A DNA stretch of 58,996 nt from Lachnospiraceae bacterium (lineage in GTDB: Bacteria; Bacillota; Clostridia; Lachnospirales; Lachnospiraceae). The stretch lies in NCBI GenBank assembly GCA_910575445.1, contig CAJTFW010000015.1:1-58996 (forward strand), in the 5' to 3' direction. The notes beneath the pieces were generated by a model. It was not told the origin of the DNA. It saw only the letters and a program-made list of their open reading frames with translations, and did no database searches. This document shows positions 33,967 through 43,531 of this stretch, in pieces; the stretch's first letter is position 1, and each line of letters starts with the position of its first letter. Made by a program: the position numbers and the translations under genes.

Positions 33967-36014
33967 AAGGAAATAAAGAGATAGTAAAAATGCTACAGAA
34001 AAAAGGCGAAGAACTTCCGATTCCAGAAAGCCTTCATCCTAAGAAGCTCTATCCCATCTTACAAGAATACAGCCAAAAAAAACGTCGTCAAAAAAGGCGC
34101 TTTTATGCCATCCTTTCTGTTGCTGCCTGTTTTTGTCTTATAATGGGGCTTTGTCTCTTACTATCACCATATACCTTCTTTGGGTCAGAAGATATGCAGC
34201 AAAAAGCGCTCGCCAAACGCCCAGACTTGGAAATGCCTTCCAAAGAGCCAATGGAGTTAGCTCTCTTAGAGAGTAATTATGAAGAAATCTATGCCCGTCT
34301 CTCTAAGAGTTGGAAAGCACTTAGCTCCAAACAAGAAGCCACCTCTTATAGAGAATTCTCGGTCGCAGAAGATATGGCTGCCTCAGCATCAAAACTGTCT
34401 AACGCAGAAGCCAGCTTTGGAAAGACCAATACACAAGTGCAAGGTATAGAAGAAGCAGACCAGATAAAAAATGATGGCAGATACCTCTATCAGATTGCCA
34501 CCAAACAGACAAAAGACGAAAACGGAACAAATGTTAGTAAGACTGGGATACAGATACTAGATACACTAGATGGTGTAAAAGAAATTGCCTTTCTCAGTGA
34601 GTTTGAAAGCCTTGAAGAATTTCATCTCTGGGAAGATTTATTAATCACGATTGAAAACAAGACCTATGATACCCCTTATTCATCTTTTGAAGCAAAGAAA
34701 GAGTCTGTCCAGGAAGACCTTACATTCTGTGATGTATTGTATCAGGAACAAGCGTATCATGAAATCAGCATCTACCAGATAACCGACAGAAGCCAGCCCA
34801 AGAAGCTTAAGACATTTACACTAAATGGAAGTTATGAGACTTCCCGTATCTTGGATGGATACTTCTATGGTGTCAGTCGTTTTCTGGCTAAACCTGGAGA
34901 AGGTGCACAGGATTATAGTGCCTATGTTCCTTCTGTTGATGGCACATTATTAGAAGCCAGCCGCATCTACTGCCCACCAGAAGCAGATGGAAACAACTAT
35001 CTGGTACTTGTCAGCATCGAGCTTGCCAATCCTACTTCCCTTATGGACAGTCGTGCCGTATTAGCTGGCGCTGGCACTTATTATATCAGTCCACAAAATA
35101 TCTATATTGCATGGTATCTGCCAGTCTTTCAAGAAACACAGGTAAAAGAAGGAAGCATCAAAGACCGCACTAAGCTTCTGCGCTTTTTCTATCAGAAAGG
35201 ACACTTTTATGCACAGGCAGAAGGTGAGATTCCCGGACAGATTAACAACTGTTTTTCTATGGATGAATATAAAGGAAATCTCCGTATTGTCTCGACTATA
35301 CAGACGTATAACGTAAAAGAAGTGATAGATGAGCGAACGGGTGAATCTATAGGTTTTGACTACAGAGAAGATGTAAGGAGCAATGCACTCTATATCCTTA
35401 CTCCCTCTCTCTCCATCAAAGGGCTCATCGAAGGGCTTGCTGAGAATGAAAGTATCCACTCTGCCCGTTTTCTGGGGGATACTGGTTACTTTGTGACTTT
35501 TCGTCAGACAGACCCCCTCTTTGCTGCAGACCTCTCTGACCCAGAACATCCAAAGATATTAGGAGAGTTAAAAGTAAGTGGCTTTTCAGAATATCTGCAT
35601 TTTTATGGTGAAGACAGATTGCTTGGCATTGGTATGGAAGTAGACGAAGCGACAGGTATCCAAAAAGGCATCAAACTATCCATGTTCGATATCTCCGACC
35701 CTGCTTCTCTGCAAGAAGTCGCAAGGCTTCACTTAGAGAATTATTACTACAGCGAAGCCTTATGGGACCACCGGGCAGTACTTATCGATACCGAAAAAAA
35801 TCTATTTGGCTTTGAAGCAGAAGGCAGTATAGATGACAAACGTAGAAAAGATTATCTTCTGTTTTCCTATCAGGAAGAAGCTTTTATACAGCCCCATACT
35901 GTCAACACCTTACCCGAAGAAGAATCCTACTACTGCCATGTCCGTGGGACATTTATTGAAGATACGCTTTATCTGCTCTATGGAAATGGGGAGGTATCTT
36001 CGATAGAGCTTTAG
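33963..36014 (+). CDS. membrane-anchored beta-propeller protein, probable anti-sigma/sensor
   Basis: The 683-residue protein has about 45 cytoplasmic residues, one membrane helix (YAILSVAACFCLIMGLCLLL, about 47-67) and a long extracellular domain like the beta-propeller family PF09826 (VQGIEEADQIKNDGRYLYQI is the family hallmark). The short N-terminal part is in the position of an anti-sigma domain but I see no known anti-sigma motif. Coupling to the ECF sigma gene suggests that the propeller senses something outside the cell. Confidence 0.8.
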   Translation: MKGNKEIVKMLQKKGEELPIPESLHPKKLYPILQEYSQKKRRQKRRFYAILSVAACFCLIMGLCLLLSPYTFFGSEDMQQKALAKRPDLEMPSKEPMELALLESNYEEIYARLSKSWKALSSKQEATSYREFSVAEDMAASASKLSNAEASFGKTNTQVQGIEEADQIKNDGRYLYQIATKQTKDENGTNVSKTGIQILDTLDGVKEIAFLSEFESLEEFHLWEDLLITIENKTYDTPYSSFEAKKESVQEDLTFCDVLYQEQAYHEISIYQITDRSQPKKLKTFTLNGSYETSRILDGYFYGVSRFLAKPGEGAQDYSAYVPSVDGTLLEASRIYCPPEADGNNYLVLVSIELANPTSLMDSRAVLAGAGTYYISPQNIYIAWYLPVFQETQVKEGSIKDRTKLLRFFYQKGHFYAQAEGEIPGQINNCFSMDEYKGNLRIVSTIQTYNVKEVIDERTGESIGFDYREDVRSNALYILTPSLSIKGLIEGLAENESIHSARFLGDTGYFVTFRQTDPLFAADLSDPEHPKILGELKVSGFSEYLHFYGEDRLLGIGMEVDEATGIQKGIKLSMFDISDPASLQEVARLHLENYYYSEALWDHRAVLIDTEKNLFGFEAEGSIDDKRRKDYLLFSYQEEAFIQPHTVNTLPEEESYYCHVRGTFIEDTLYLLYGNGEVSSIEL

Positions 36015-37483
36015 TTTACTACTTTTGAACCTGCTTGATATATTTCTTTTAATGGTTCATAAATTCTTGAAAATATTTGTTGTGCTTTTGTATATATATC
36101 TCTATTTTTAAGAATTGGATATATATGTTCTTGTACACTATGAAAGATATTTGTATCTTCTCTTGTATACCAACCGATTGCCATGCCTCCTAGCATAGCT
36201 GCTCCCATAGTCTCTGTCTCTGTCTGTTTTGGAACCAATAATTCGCGCCCAAGTACATCACTTAAAATCTGACGCCATACAGGACTTCTTGCGCCTCCGC
36301 CTCCTAGATAGAGCGGCCGGGTAGTATCACTTCCAAACTGCTCTAAAAGTTGTTGATTCTCTCCTAGTGAAAAAGCTACTCCTTCCATCACAGCTCGAAT
36401 CATATGCCCGGCAGTATGGTAAGATTCCATTCCAAGAAAAGTACCTCTTACCGTCTCATCCCATCTAGGGCAACTTGCTCCATTTAGATAAGGAAGAAAT
36501 AAAAGGCCCTCACTTGTGGGCGAAATCTGCTCTGCTATCTGGTTTAGAAAAGGATAATCTATGGTCTGCCCCTGGATAGTAGCACACAGAAGATTACGTA
36601 TCCATTTTAATGCAGTTCCTGCATTGTTTACAGGTGTCATGCTAATCTTTTGCTTCCCATCCCAAGACCAGGTATTTAAAAAAGAGCTTCCCCATTGCTC
36701 TACAGATACCGCAAAACGACCTACGCTACCTATAATCAATGCATCCCCTTTACTCCCTCCATGTAATCCTATGGTTGCGCATATTGTATCGATACCACCT
36801 GCTACTACCTGGATTCCCATTTTCAAACCACTTTTTTCATTTGTACTGCCAACCACTTCGGCACAAGTAAAAAGTTCTGGTTTTTCAACCAAAGATAAAC
36901 CAAAATAGTCCCATAGCTCACTGTCCCACTCTCTTTTTTCTGTATTGTAGAGTAAGGTCGTTGCAGCCCGGGTAATGTCCATTGTATATGCTCCTGTCAA
37001 TCGACCCACAAGGTAGCTGGTAGGATTATAGATTCTTCGAACCTTTGAGAACACTTTTGCCTCATACATTTGAAGCCATTTTAAAGTAGCACCCCATTGA
37101 TAACCTAATGCATTTCTATTTCCAGTTTTCCAAAAGAGCAACTGGTTCCCTATCTCCCTCTCTATCACATCCACCATCTTGGCTCCGCGTTTATCCAACT
37201 GCATGATTGCTGGAAATAAAGGAGTCAAATGTTCATCTGTCAACACTATGGCATTGGCACTGCTAATCCCAATCGCTTTTATCAGACGAAGATTTAAGAA
37301 TTGAGATAATTCTTTAAAGCAGGATTGAAGGCTGTTCCACCAGACTTCAGGATTTATCACAGCTTGTCCATTTTGTCCATAAATGATCTCATATTCTCTA
37401 TAAGCATAACCTAGGCGTTGTCCCTTATCATCAAAAAGTGACACTTTTAATCCTGTTGAGCCTACATCAATTCCCGCTAACAT
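36011..37483 (-). CDS. FGGY family carbohydrate kinase, second of pair
   Basis: About 490 residues from the ATG at 37483 (GAGGAG 7 nt upstream). It is a xylulokinase-like FGGY kinase: LAGIDVGSTGLKVSLFDDKG, LDKRGAKMVD, GGIDTICATIGLHGG (catalytic Asp) and YLGGGGARSPVWRQIL. It phosphorylates a ketose or sugar alcohol with ATP; the sugar is unknown. It overlaps the preceding kinase gene by 17 bp and converges on the beta-propeller gene. The sequence is well diverged from its neighbour kinase, so the pair probably acts on different substrates. Confidence 0.9.
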   Translation of the reverse strand: MLAGIDVGSTGLKVSLFDDKGQRLGYAYREYEIIYGQNGQAVINPEVWWNSLQSCFKELSQFLNLRLIKAIGISSANAIVLTDEHLTPLFPAIMQLDKRGAKMVDVIEREIGNQLLFWKTGNRNALGYQWGATLKWLQMYEAKVFSKVRRIYNPTSYLVGRLTGAYTMDITRAATTLLYNTEKREWDSELWDYFGLSLVEKPELFTCAEVVGSTNEKSGLKMGIQVVAGGIDTICATIGLHGGSKGDALIIGSVGRFAVSVEQWGSSFLNTWSWDGKQKISMTPVNNAGTALKWIRNLLCATIQGQTIDYPFLNQIAEQISPTSEGLLFLPYLNGASCPRWDETVRGTFLGMESYHTAGHMIRAVMEGVAFSLGENQQLLEQFGSDTTRPLYLGGGGARSPVWRQILSDVLGRELLVPKQTETETMGAAMLGGMAIGWYTREDTNIFHSVQEHIYPILKNRDIYTKAQQIFSRIYEPLKEIYQAGSKVVN

Positions 37484-38975
37484 CTTTATTCTCCTCATAA
37501 AACAACTCACGTGTTACTTCATACAGCCTACGAAACCTTTGGTATTGTCTGCGGTAGATAGCAGTCAGTTGAGGGTTTGGATAATAGGTAGTAGTATAAG
37601 GTTTCTCTGTTATTTTAGGTGGCAAGATTCCCACAGATTCCATTGCTACATAAGCACTGCCAAGAACCGCGGCATCAAATTCTGTTCTATAGACTTTTAT
37701 TGGACACTCCAATACATCTGCCTTAATCTGCGACCATATCGCACTGTTATAGCCACCTCCTGTTCCTAAAATAGTTTTATTTCCCCGATATCTTTCAGGA
37801 AACTCTTCAAAAATCGTACGCAGTGCATAAGCAGTTCCCTCCATCATAGCGCGAATCATCTCCCCCCGTGTAGTAGATACTCCAAAGCCCAAGCTCACTC
37901 CGCGAAGCCTGCTCTCCCAAAGTGGTGCTCTCTCGCCATTTAGATAGGGAAGAAATAAAAGTCCTTTAGCGCCTGGTTCTGTCTCTTGTGCCAGACGACT
38001 ATATTCTTCAAAGGTGCTGTCTTCTCGTCCTTCGTCTATATAATCGCGAAACCATTTTAACGAACCTCCAGAACAAGAGGTACTGCCTTTTAAAAACCAT
38101 AAGTCTTTTCTTATATGTTTCATCAGACAAAGATTTTTGCAAAAATATGGTTGCGAGATAATAACTCCAATTCCCGAAGAAGTTCCTGACATCTCAAAAA
38201 TATCTCCTGGTGATGACAAGCCAAGGCCAAAAGGTGTGGCAGAACCATCGATACATCCAGCTGCCACAGAAGCATTGGGAGAAATCCCCCACATTCTTGC
38301 CATCTTAGGCAAAATAGTTCCAACGCAACTGATGCTAGAGACAACAGGTGCCATCTTTTCTATATCAAGACCTAGACGGCAAAATATCTCTTTATCCCAA
38401 TCTAACGTATAGACATTCATCAGTTGTGTTAGGTTGGCATTTGTTACATCTGTAACACATTTTCCAGTCAACAGATAGACAAGCCATCCATTAGGCTGTA
38501 GATAACAGACTGTTTTTTCATAGTCTTTTGGATGATATTTTTTCTGCCACAACATCTTAGGAAGCATATAATAAGAATTTATCCGGTTCATCGCATATTG
38601 ATAAATATATTCCTTATATGGTTCTAATTCCTGACTGCAAATATCTTCTGCCCTCTGGTCCATCCAGATGATTCCCCGATTGACAGCTTTTCCTTCTTTA
38701 TCAATGCCAAATAGTGCCGGAGAATGACTACTTATGGATATTGCCCGTACTAGCTGTGCCTGTTTAGGCATCTGCTTTACTAACATTTGCACTGCTTTTG
38801 TGGCTGCTCTCCACCAATCCCATGCATCTTGTTCTGCACTTGCATCGTCTTCATAGTACGTAGGATATTCTGCCGAGGTCTGTAACAGACCTCGGCCAGT
38901 AGCATCCACAAATCCAGCTTTTACACTGCTAGTTCCTATATCAATTCCTAAAAAAATCGAATCATCAAATAACAT
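37467..38975 (-). CDS. FGGY family carbohydrate kinase, first of pair
   Basis: About 502 residues from the ATG at 38975. FGGY motifs: FLGIDIGTSSVKAGFVDATG, IIWMDQRAED, AGCIDGSATPFGLG (catalytic Asp) and ILGTGGGYNSAIWSQI. It overlaps the dehydrogenase gene by 11 bp. Closest in style to xylulokinase or other pentulose/tetrulose kinases, without a clear assignment. Two different FGGY kinases in one operon are unusual. Confidence 0.9.
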   Translation of the reverse strand: MLFDDSIFLGIDIGTSSVKAGFVDATGRGLLQTSAEYPTYYEDDASAEQDAWDWWRAATKAVQMLVKQMPKQAQLVRAISISSHSPALFGIDKEGKAVNRGIIWMDQRAEDICSQELEPYKEYIYQYAMNRINSYYMLPKMLWQKKYHPKDYEKTVCYLQPNGWLVYLLTGKCVTDVTNANLTQLMNVYTLDWDKEIFCRLGLDIEKMAPVVSSISCVGTILPKMARMWGISPNASVAAGCIDGSATPFGLGLSSPGDIFEMSGTSSGIGVIISQPYFCKNLCLMKHIRKDLWFLKGSTSCSGGSLKWFRDYIDEGREDSTFEEYSRLAQETEPGAKGLLFLPYLNGERAPLWESRLRGVSLGFGVSTTRGEMIRAMMEGTAYALRTIFEEFPERYRGNKTILGTGGGYNSAIWSQIKADVLECPIKVYRTEFDAAVLGSAYVAMESVGILPPKITEKPYTTTYYPNPQLTAIYRRQYQRFRRLYEVTRELFYEENKDVSGN

Positions 38976-39936
38976 GTATTGGTTTCCCCGTTTCAAAATA
39001 TGCAGTAATATCCTCCATTAAAATCTTCGTTTGCTGTGCAATGATGTCCCTAGAAGCTCCGCCTATATGTGGCGTTAAAATAATATTATCTAAAGACAAC
39101 AACTTCGAATCATGTGGCATTGGTTCTTCTCTTTGTGCATCAAGTGCCGCGCAGGCAATCTTATGATTTGCCAATGCCTGATATAATGCATCTTCATCAA
39201 TCAGCCCACCTCTTGCAGTATTGACAAAGACAGCACTTGATTTCATCCTTTCAAAGGCTTCTGCATTTACCATCCCTTTGGTGTCTTCTGTCAACTTACA
39301 ATGAAGGCTGACAATGTCAGAAAGTGAAAATAGTTCTTCCCATTCTACTTTTTTTACTTCGCTTGGACACTCCTGTAAAAATGGGTCATAGACGATTAGA
39401 TTGACATCAAACCCAGACAATATCTTAGCTACTCTGCGGCCTATCGCACCATATCCAATTAGTCCTACTGTTTTTCCATAGAGTTCATATCCATTAAATG
39501 TCTTGTAAGAAGTATTTCCTGCAATATCCCATGGAACCTTTTCCCAATTTTTAGACATAATATAGTGATGTGTCCTTGGAATGTGTCGTAAGGCACAAAG
39601 CATCAATGCTATGGTTAATTCTGCTACTGCATTCGCATTTCTTCCAGGAGAAGAAGTTACCCACACCTTATGTCGTCTGACAGCTTCTTTATCCACATTT
39701 TCCACACCACCTCTCGAACATGCAATCAGTTTTAGATTAGGAAGATGGTCTAACACATAGTCATTGATTTCTTCATAACAGATAACCATAAGTTCACAGT
39801 CAGCTGCTTCCTTTACAAGCTCTTTGGGTGTTAATTTTTTTCCTGTATGTCCCCAACCACCATATTTAATATCTGCATATCTTGCTAGTTGGTCAAGACC
39901 CTCCTGGGTCATCTGTGCTGATACAAATGCTTTCAT
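38965..39936 (-). CDS. D-isomer 2-hydroxyacid dehydrogenase (NAD-binding)
   Basis: About 323 residues from the ATG at 39936 (AAGGAG 6 nt upstream). The Rossmann motif GLIGYGAIGRRVAKIL, the SLHCKLTEDTKG segment, NTARGGLIDEDAL (catalytic Arg) and LTPHIGGAS (catalytic His) match the SerA/glyoxylate-reductase-like family. It reduces or oxidises a D-2-hydroxyacid with NAD(P). In this operon it may act on a sugar acid or its keto form. Confidence 0.9.
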   Translation of the reverse strand: MKAFVSAQMTQEGLDQLARYADIKYGGWGHTGKKLTPKELVKEAADCELMVICYEEINDYVLDHLPNLKLIACSRGGVENVDKEAVRRHKVWVTSSPGRNANAVAELTIALMLCALRHIPRTHHYIMSKNWEKVPWDIAGNTSYKTFNGYELYGKTVGLIGYGAIGRRVAKILSGFDVNLIVYDPFLQECPSEVKKVEWEELFSLSDIVSLHCKLTEDTKGMVNAEAFERMKSSAVFVNTARGGLIDEDALYQALANHKIACAALDAQREEPMPHDSKLLSLDNIILTPHIGGASRDIIAQQTKILMEDITAYFETGKPIHVI

Positions 39937-39959
39937 AGATTGCTCCTTATCTTCTAGTA

Positions 39960-41012
39960 TTATGCCCAAGGGTCTATAATCGTCTTTACACCAATATAAT
40001 TGTTTTTCATCTCAAAAGCTTTACGCCATTCTTCTAGTGGAAAGCAGGCAGATATCATACCTTCTGTTCCAATCTTTCCTGAAGAAAGCAGACGAAATAC
40101 TTCCGCTTGGTGACTCGCAGACGAGGAAGAAGAGCCTGTCAACACAATCTCTTTGTAATGGATAATATTGGGGTCTATATTAATCTTACTACCAACAGGC
40201 ATCCCTGCAAAGATAATAAGACGCCCGCCTTTTTTCACATACTCCAAAGACTGCTCTAATACAGCTGGTACACCTACATCCACTATCACCGCATCCGCAC
40301 CCCTTCCATCTGTCTGATCCAAAATAATCTTTTTTGCATCTTCTGTCATAGGATTAATTACAATATCGGCTCCCATGGAAAGTGCCATTTTCCTTTTTTC
40401 TTCGATAGGCTCTACCACAATTCGTTTGGACAGCGGTACACATTTGGACAACTGTGTATGAAATAATCCAATCGGCCCTGCGCCAACTATCACAAATACA
40501 TCCTGTTTTCTAAGTTTTGCTTGTATAATGCCATGATAAGCTGCGGTGATAGGTTCTGAGATAGCTGCAATTTCATCCGATACATCATCAGGAATTGGTA
40601 CTATATTTCCACAGGCAATCGCTTCTTTAGGAATCTTTACATATTGTGCAAATCCTCCATCAAGCTCATAGCCAATGGTTATGCGATTCGTACATATATT
40701 TGTTCTTCCATCTCTACAGCAATGGCAATGCCCACAATGAATCATCGGGTATACACTCACTCGCTGTCCTAGCTGATACCCTGTCACTTTAGCTCCTATC
40801 TGCGCAATCACACCAGAGAATTCATGCCCCGTAATTCTAGGAGCCTCGATATGCTTTGTTCCTTGATAGATTCGGTTATCTGTCCCACAGACACCTGCAA
40901 AATGTACTTTTATCAGAATTTCTTCTTCTGTGCAGATGGGAATTGGCACCTCTTTCACTTCGAAATTTTTCGCGCCCTGAAATACCAACGCTTTCATATA
41001 TCCTTCTTTCAT
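39960..41012 (-). CDS. zinc-dependent alcohol dehydrogenase (sorbitol/threonine DH family)
   Basis: The 350-residue MDR dehydrogenase has the catalytic zinc site (GVCGTDNRIYQG and GHEFSG), the four-Cys structural zinc loop (CGHCHCCRDGRTNIC) and the NAD-binding motif VIVGAGPIGLFH. It oxidises a polyol or sugar alcohol at a secondary hydroxyl. GGAG lies 9 nt before the ATG at 41012; an ATG at 40997 with GAAGGA is the alternative. It lies between the aldolase and hydroxyacid dehydrogenase genes. Confidence 0.92.
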   Translation of the reverse strand: MKEGYMKALVFQGAKNFEVKEVPIPICTEEEILIKVHFAGVCGTDNRIYQGTKHIEAPRITGHEFSGVIAQIGAKVTGYQLGQRVSVYPMIHCGHCHCCRDGRTNICTNRITIGYELDGGFAQYVKIPKEAIACGNIVPIPDDVSDEIAAISEPITAAYHGIIQAKLRKQDVFVIVGAGPIGLFHTQLSKCVPLSKRIVVEPIEEKRKMALSMGADIVINPMTEDAKKIILDQTDGRGADAVIVDVGVPAVLEQSLEYVKKGGRLIIFAGMPVGSKINIDPNIIHYKEIVLTGSSSSSASHQAEVFRLLSSGKIGTEGMISACFPLEEWRKAFEMKNNYIGVKTIIDPWA

Positions 41013-41032
41013 GCTTTTTCTCTCCTATACTT

Positions 41033-41677
41033 TTATAAAGAAACTTTTTTTATCAGATGTTCCACATCTTCTTTGCAAAGAGGATGAATAAACGATGTTC
41101 CAAGGGCTAAAAGCATTGCATTGTTTTCTACTTCATTGGCTGCTGAAACTGCTGCCTCCATATGTTTCCCAACTGCTACCACACCATGGTTCGCTAATAA
41201 AACAGCATTTGCGCGTGCAAGTCCTTCCTCCACTAACTGCCCTAGCTCTATAGAGCCAGGATGTGCATAGCCTTTGATTTCCACCAGTCCAACCTTCGCA
41301 GCCAGGCTTGGTGTACATACAGGCATTATCGTTCCAGGCTCTACACTACTGGCATAAGTAACTGCATAGATAGAATGTGTATGACATACTGCTCGTATAT
41401 TTGGCCTTGTGCGATAGACTGCTAAATGAAGTGGCACTTCTTTGGTTGGTTGTTCTCCATCCAATACCTTTCCTTCCATATCACACTTGCTGATACACTC
41501 TTCTGTCATATGCCCCAGAAAAAATCCAGTAGGAGTAAAAAGCACTGTATTATCATCCAAACGAATCGAAAGATTTCCTCCGCTTCCTTTTACAAGTCCT
41601 TGTGTATAGAGTTCTTTCCCCCACAATACCAGTTCCCGGCGCGCGAGATATTCTTTTTCATAAGTAATTTTTTCCAT
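41033..41677 (-). CDS. class II aldolase/adducin family protein
   Basis: About 214 residues from the ATG at 41677 (GGAG 6 nt upstream). Metal ligands are visible in AVCHTHSIYAVTYASS and LLANHGVVAVG, and the catalytic Glu region in GSGGNLSIRLDDNTVLFTPTG. It is like L-fuculose-1-P aldolase and related retro-aldolases that split a phosphorylated ketose to DHAP or glycolaldehyde-type products. This fits with the kinases in the operon: phosphorylate, then cleave. Confidence 0.9.
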   Translation of the reverse strand: MEKITYEKEYLARRELVLWGKELYTQGLVKGSGGNLSIRLDDNTVLFTPTGFFLGHMTEECISKCDMEGKVLDGEQPTKEVPLHLAVYRTRPNIRAVCHTHSIYAVTYASSVEPGTIMPVCTPSLAAKVGLVEIKGYAHPGSIELGQLVEEGLARANAVLLANHGVVAVGKHMEAAVSAANEVENNAMLLALGTSFIHPLCKEDVEHLIKKVSL

Positions 41678-41715
41678 AACATTCTCCATATCTTTGTTAA
41701 TCCTTTCACATATAG

Positions 41716-43014
41716 TTAACCGGCCAACATCCTAGGCAAAAACAATGCAATAGACGGGCAAAAGGTAATCAAAAGTAGGCAGGCCAATAACGGAATATAG
41801 AAAGGAAGGACCGCTCGTATCATCTTTTCCAAAGGAATCTTTGCCACACGAGATACGGTAAACAAACACATACCTACAGGTGGTGTCAAAAGGCCAATCA
41901 TCAGATTTAATACCATAACCAGGCCAAGATGTGTAGGGTCAATGCCAACAGATGTAATTAAAGGCCAGATTGCTGGAGTTAGAATAAGGATTGCCGCATT
42001 GGCATCCATAAAACATCCTATTACCAAAAATACGACGTTTAAAATCATCAGTACCACAACAGGGCTGGTAGTAAAGCCTGACACTGCCTCCACTAGCAAT
42101 GCTGGAATCTGTGCTCTAGTCAGCAAATACCCATACATGTTAGAGATACAGACAATAAACAAGATACTTGCAGACTCTCTTGCTGTCTCAATTAAGATGC
42201 CAAAAAGCTCTACAATCTTTACTTCCCGATAAAAAAATACAGTTAGAAAAAAAGCATAAATAGCAGATACCACTGCCGCCTCTGTAGCAGTAAATACTCC
42301 TGACATCATTCCACCAATTAAAAGAATCGGTGTCAATAGAGATAAAAATGCATGTCGAAAATCATCCCACAATACTTTTAACTTTGGAAATGGCTGTTTG
42401 GGATATTGGCGATGCACAGAAATCAGATAGACTGCAACACTTAAACCAACTGCCATCAAAACACCTGGTACAAAACCAGAAAGCAGCAATGTGGATACAG
42501 ACACATTTTGAGCTACACAGGCATAGACTACAAGAGGAATGCTAGGAGGAATAATAGGACCAATGGTAGAGGACGCGGCAGTAACTGCCGCTGAAAATGG
42601 TGTGTCAAAGCCTGCATCCTCCATAGCATGAATCTCAATACTCCCAAGACCAGCGGCATCTGCCACCGCCGAACCGCTCATGCCAGCAAATACAACACTC
42701 GCCAATACATTTGCATGTCCTAGTCCTCCAGGAATCCATCCAATAACTGTATTACAAAATCGAAAGATACGTTTGGTGATTCCTCCTGTATTCATCAGCT
42801 TACCAGCCAACAAGAAAAACGGAATGGCTACTAAAGTAAAACTATTTCCAGAATTGACTACCTTCTGCGTCAGTGTATGAAACGGAAAATCTGCAATCCC
42901 ATAATTCATAGTCAAAACTAACAAACAGACAGCCCCAATCGCATAAGGTGCTCCAAATCCCAGACAAAATAGTAGAATCAAAAGTACAATAAAGACAAAT
43001 AACTTTACAGCCAT
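41716..43014 (-). CDS. TRAP transporter large permease (DctM)
   Basis: The 432-residue protein has 11-12 membrane helices and the DctM patterns VAIPFFLLAGKLMNTGGIT, MSGSAVADAAGLGSIEIHAM and SSTIGPIIPPSIPLVVYA. It drives Na+-coupled import with DctQ and DctP. The ATG overlaps the DctQ stop by one base (TAATG). Confidence 0.95.
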   Translation of the reverse strand: MAVKLFVFIVLLILLFCLGFGAPYAIGAVCLLVLTMNYGIADFPFHTLTQKVVNSGNSFTLVAIPFFLLAGKLMNTGGITKRIFRFCNTVIGWIPGGLGHANVLASVVFAGMSGSAVADAAGLGSIEIHAMEDAGFDTPFSAAVTAASSTIGPIIPPSIPLVVYACVAQNVSVSTLLLSGFVPGVLMAVGLSVAVYLISVHRQYPKQPFPKLKVLWDDFRHAFLSLLTPILLIGGMMSGVFTATEAAVVSAIYAFFLTVFFYREVKIVELFGILIETARESASILFIVCISNMYGYLLTRAQIPALLVEAVSGFTTSPVVVLMILNVVFLVIGCFMDANAAILILTPAIWPLITSVGIDPTHLGLVMVLNLMIGLLTPPVGMCLFTVSRVAKIPLEKMIRAVLPFYIPLLACLLLITFCPSIALFLPRMLAG

Positions 43015-43511
43015 TAAGAGTCATCCCCTCCCTTCTCTGAAAATAAGCGGTGATAAAACTGAATATTTTGCACTATCAGATAAAACACCATATAAGGCGC
43101 TCCTATCAAAAGTGGAATATATAGCAAGCGATAATCCCATACAGGAACTGTGGAAAAAGTCATCATTTTTACAGTATTCCACGATAAAATCCCTCCCACA
43201 AACAGACATATCTGAAATAGTATCTCAATACTATATATTACCGTTCCAAGGATAAACTGTGGTATACGCCCTAGTTTTTCAACAAAAATAGTGGTTGATA
43301 CCTGACCGCCTTCTGCTTCCACAACTGCTGAGCCTAAAAAAATCATCCAGACAAAGCAAAGTCTTGCCATCTCTTCTGTCCACGGAACACTTACGTTGAG
43401 CACAAAGCGGAAGAAAATCTGAATTGTGACTAAAACTACCATGCAAATCATAATCAAAAATACAAACACATGGATTGGTTTTATTATTTGCTTAGAGATT
43501 TTATCTAACAT
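43014..43511 (-). CDS. TRAP transporter small permease (DctQ)
   Basis: The 165-residue protein has four helices and the DctQ motif FRFVLNVSVPWTEEMARLCF. It forms a complex with the large permease. AAGGAG lies about 13 nt upstream of the ATG, rather far. Confidence 0.93.
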   Translation of the reverse strand: MLDKISKQIIKPIHVFVFLIMICMVVLVTIQIFFRFVLNVSVPWTEEMARLCFVWMIFLGSAVVEAEGGQVSTTIFVEKLGRIPQFILGTVIYSIEILFQICLFVGGILSWNTVKMMTFSTVPVWDYRLLYIPLLIGAPYMVFYLIVQNIQFYHRLFSEKGGDDS

Positions 43512-43531
43512 TTGTCTTTTTTCACTCCTTG

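Noticed and set aside
35061-35549. Minus-strand ORF of 162 codons
   Set aside because: Antisense shadow of the beta-propeller gene; no start site.
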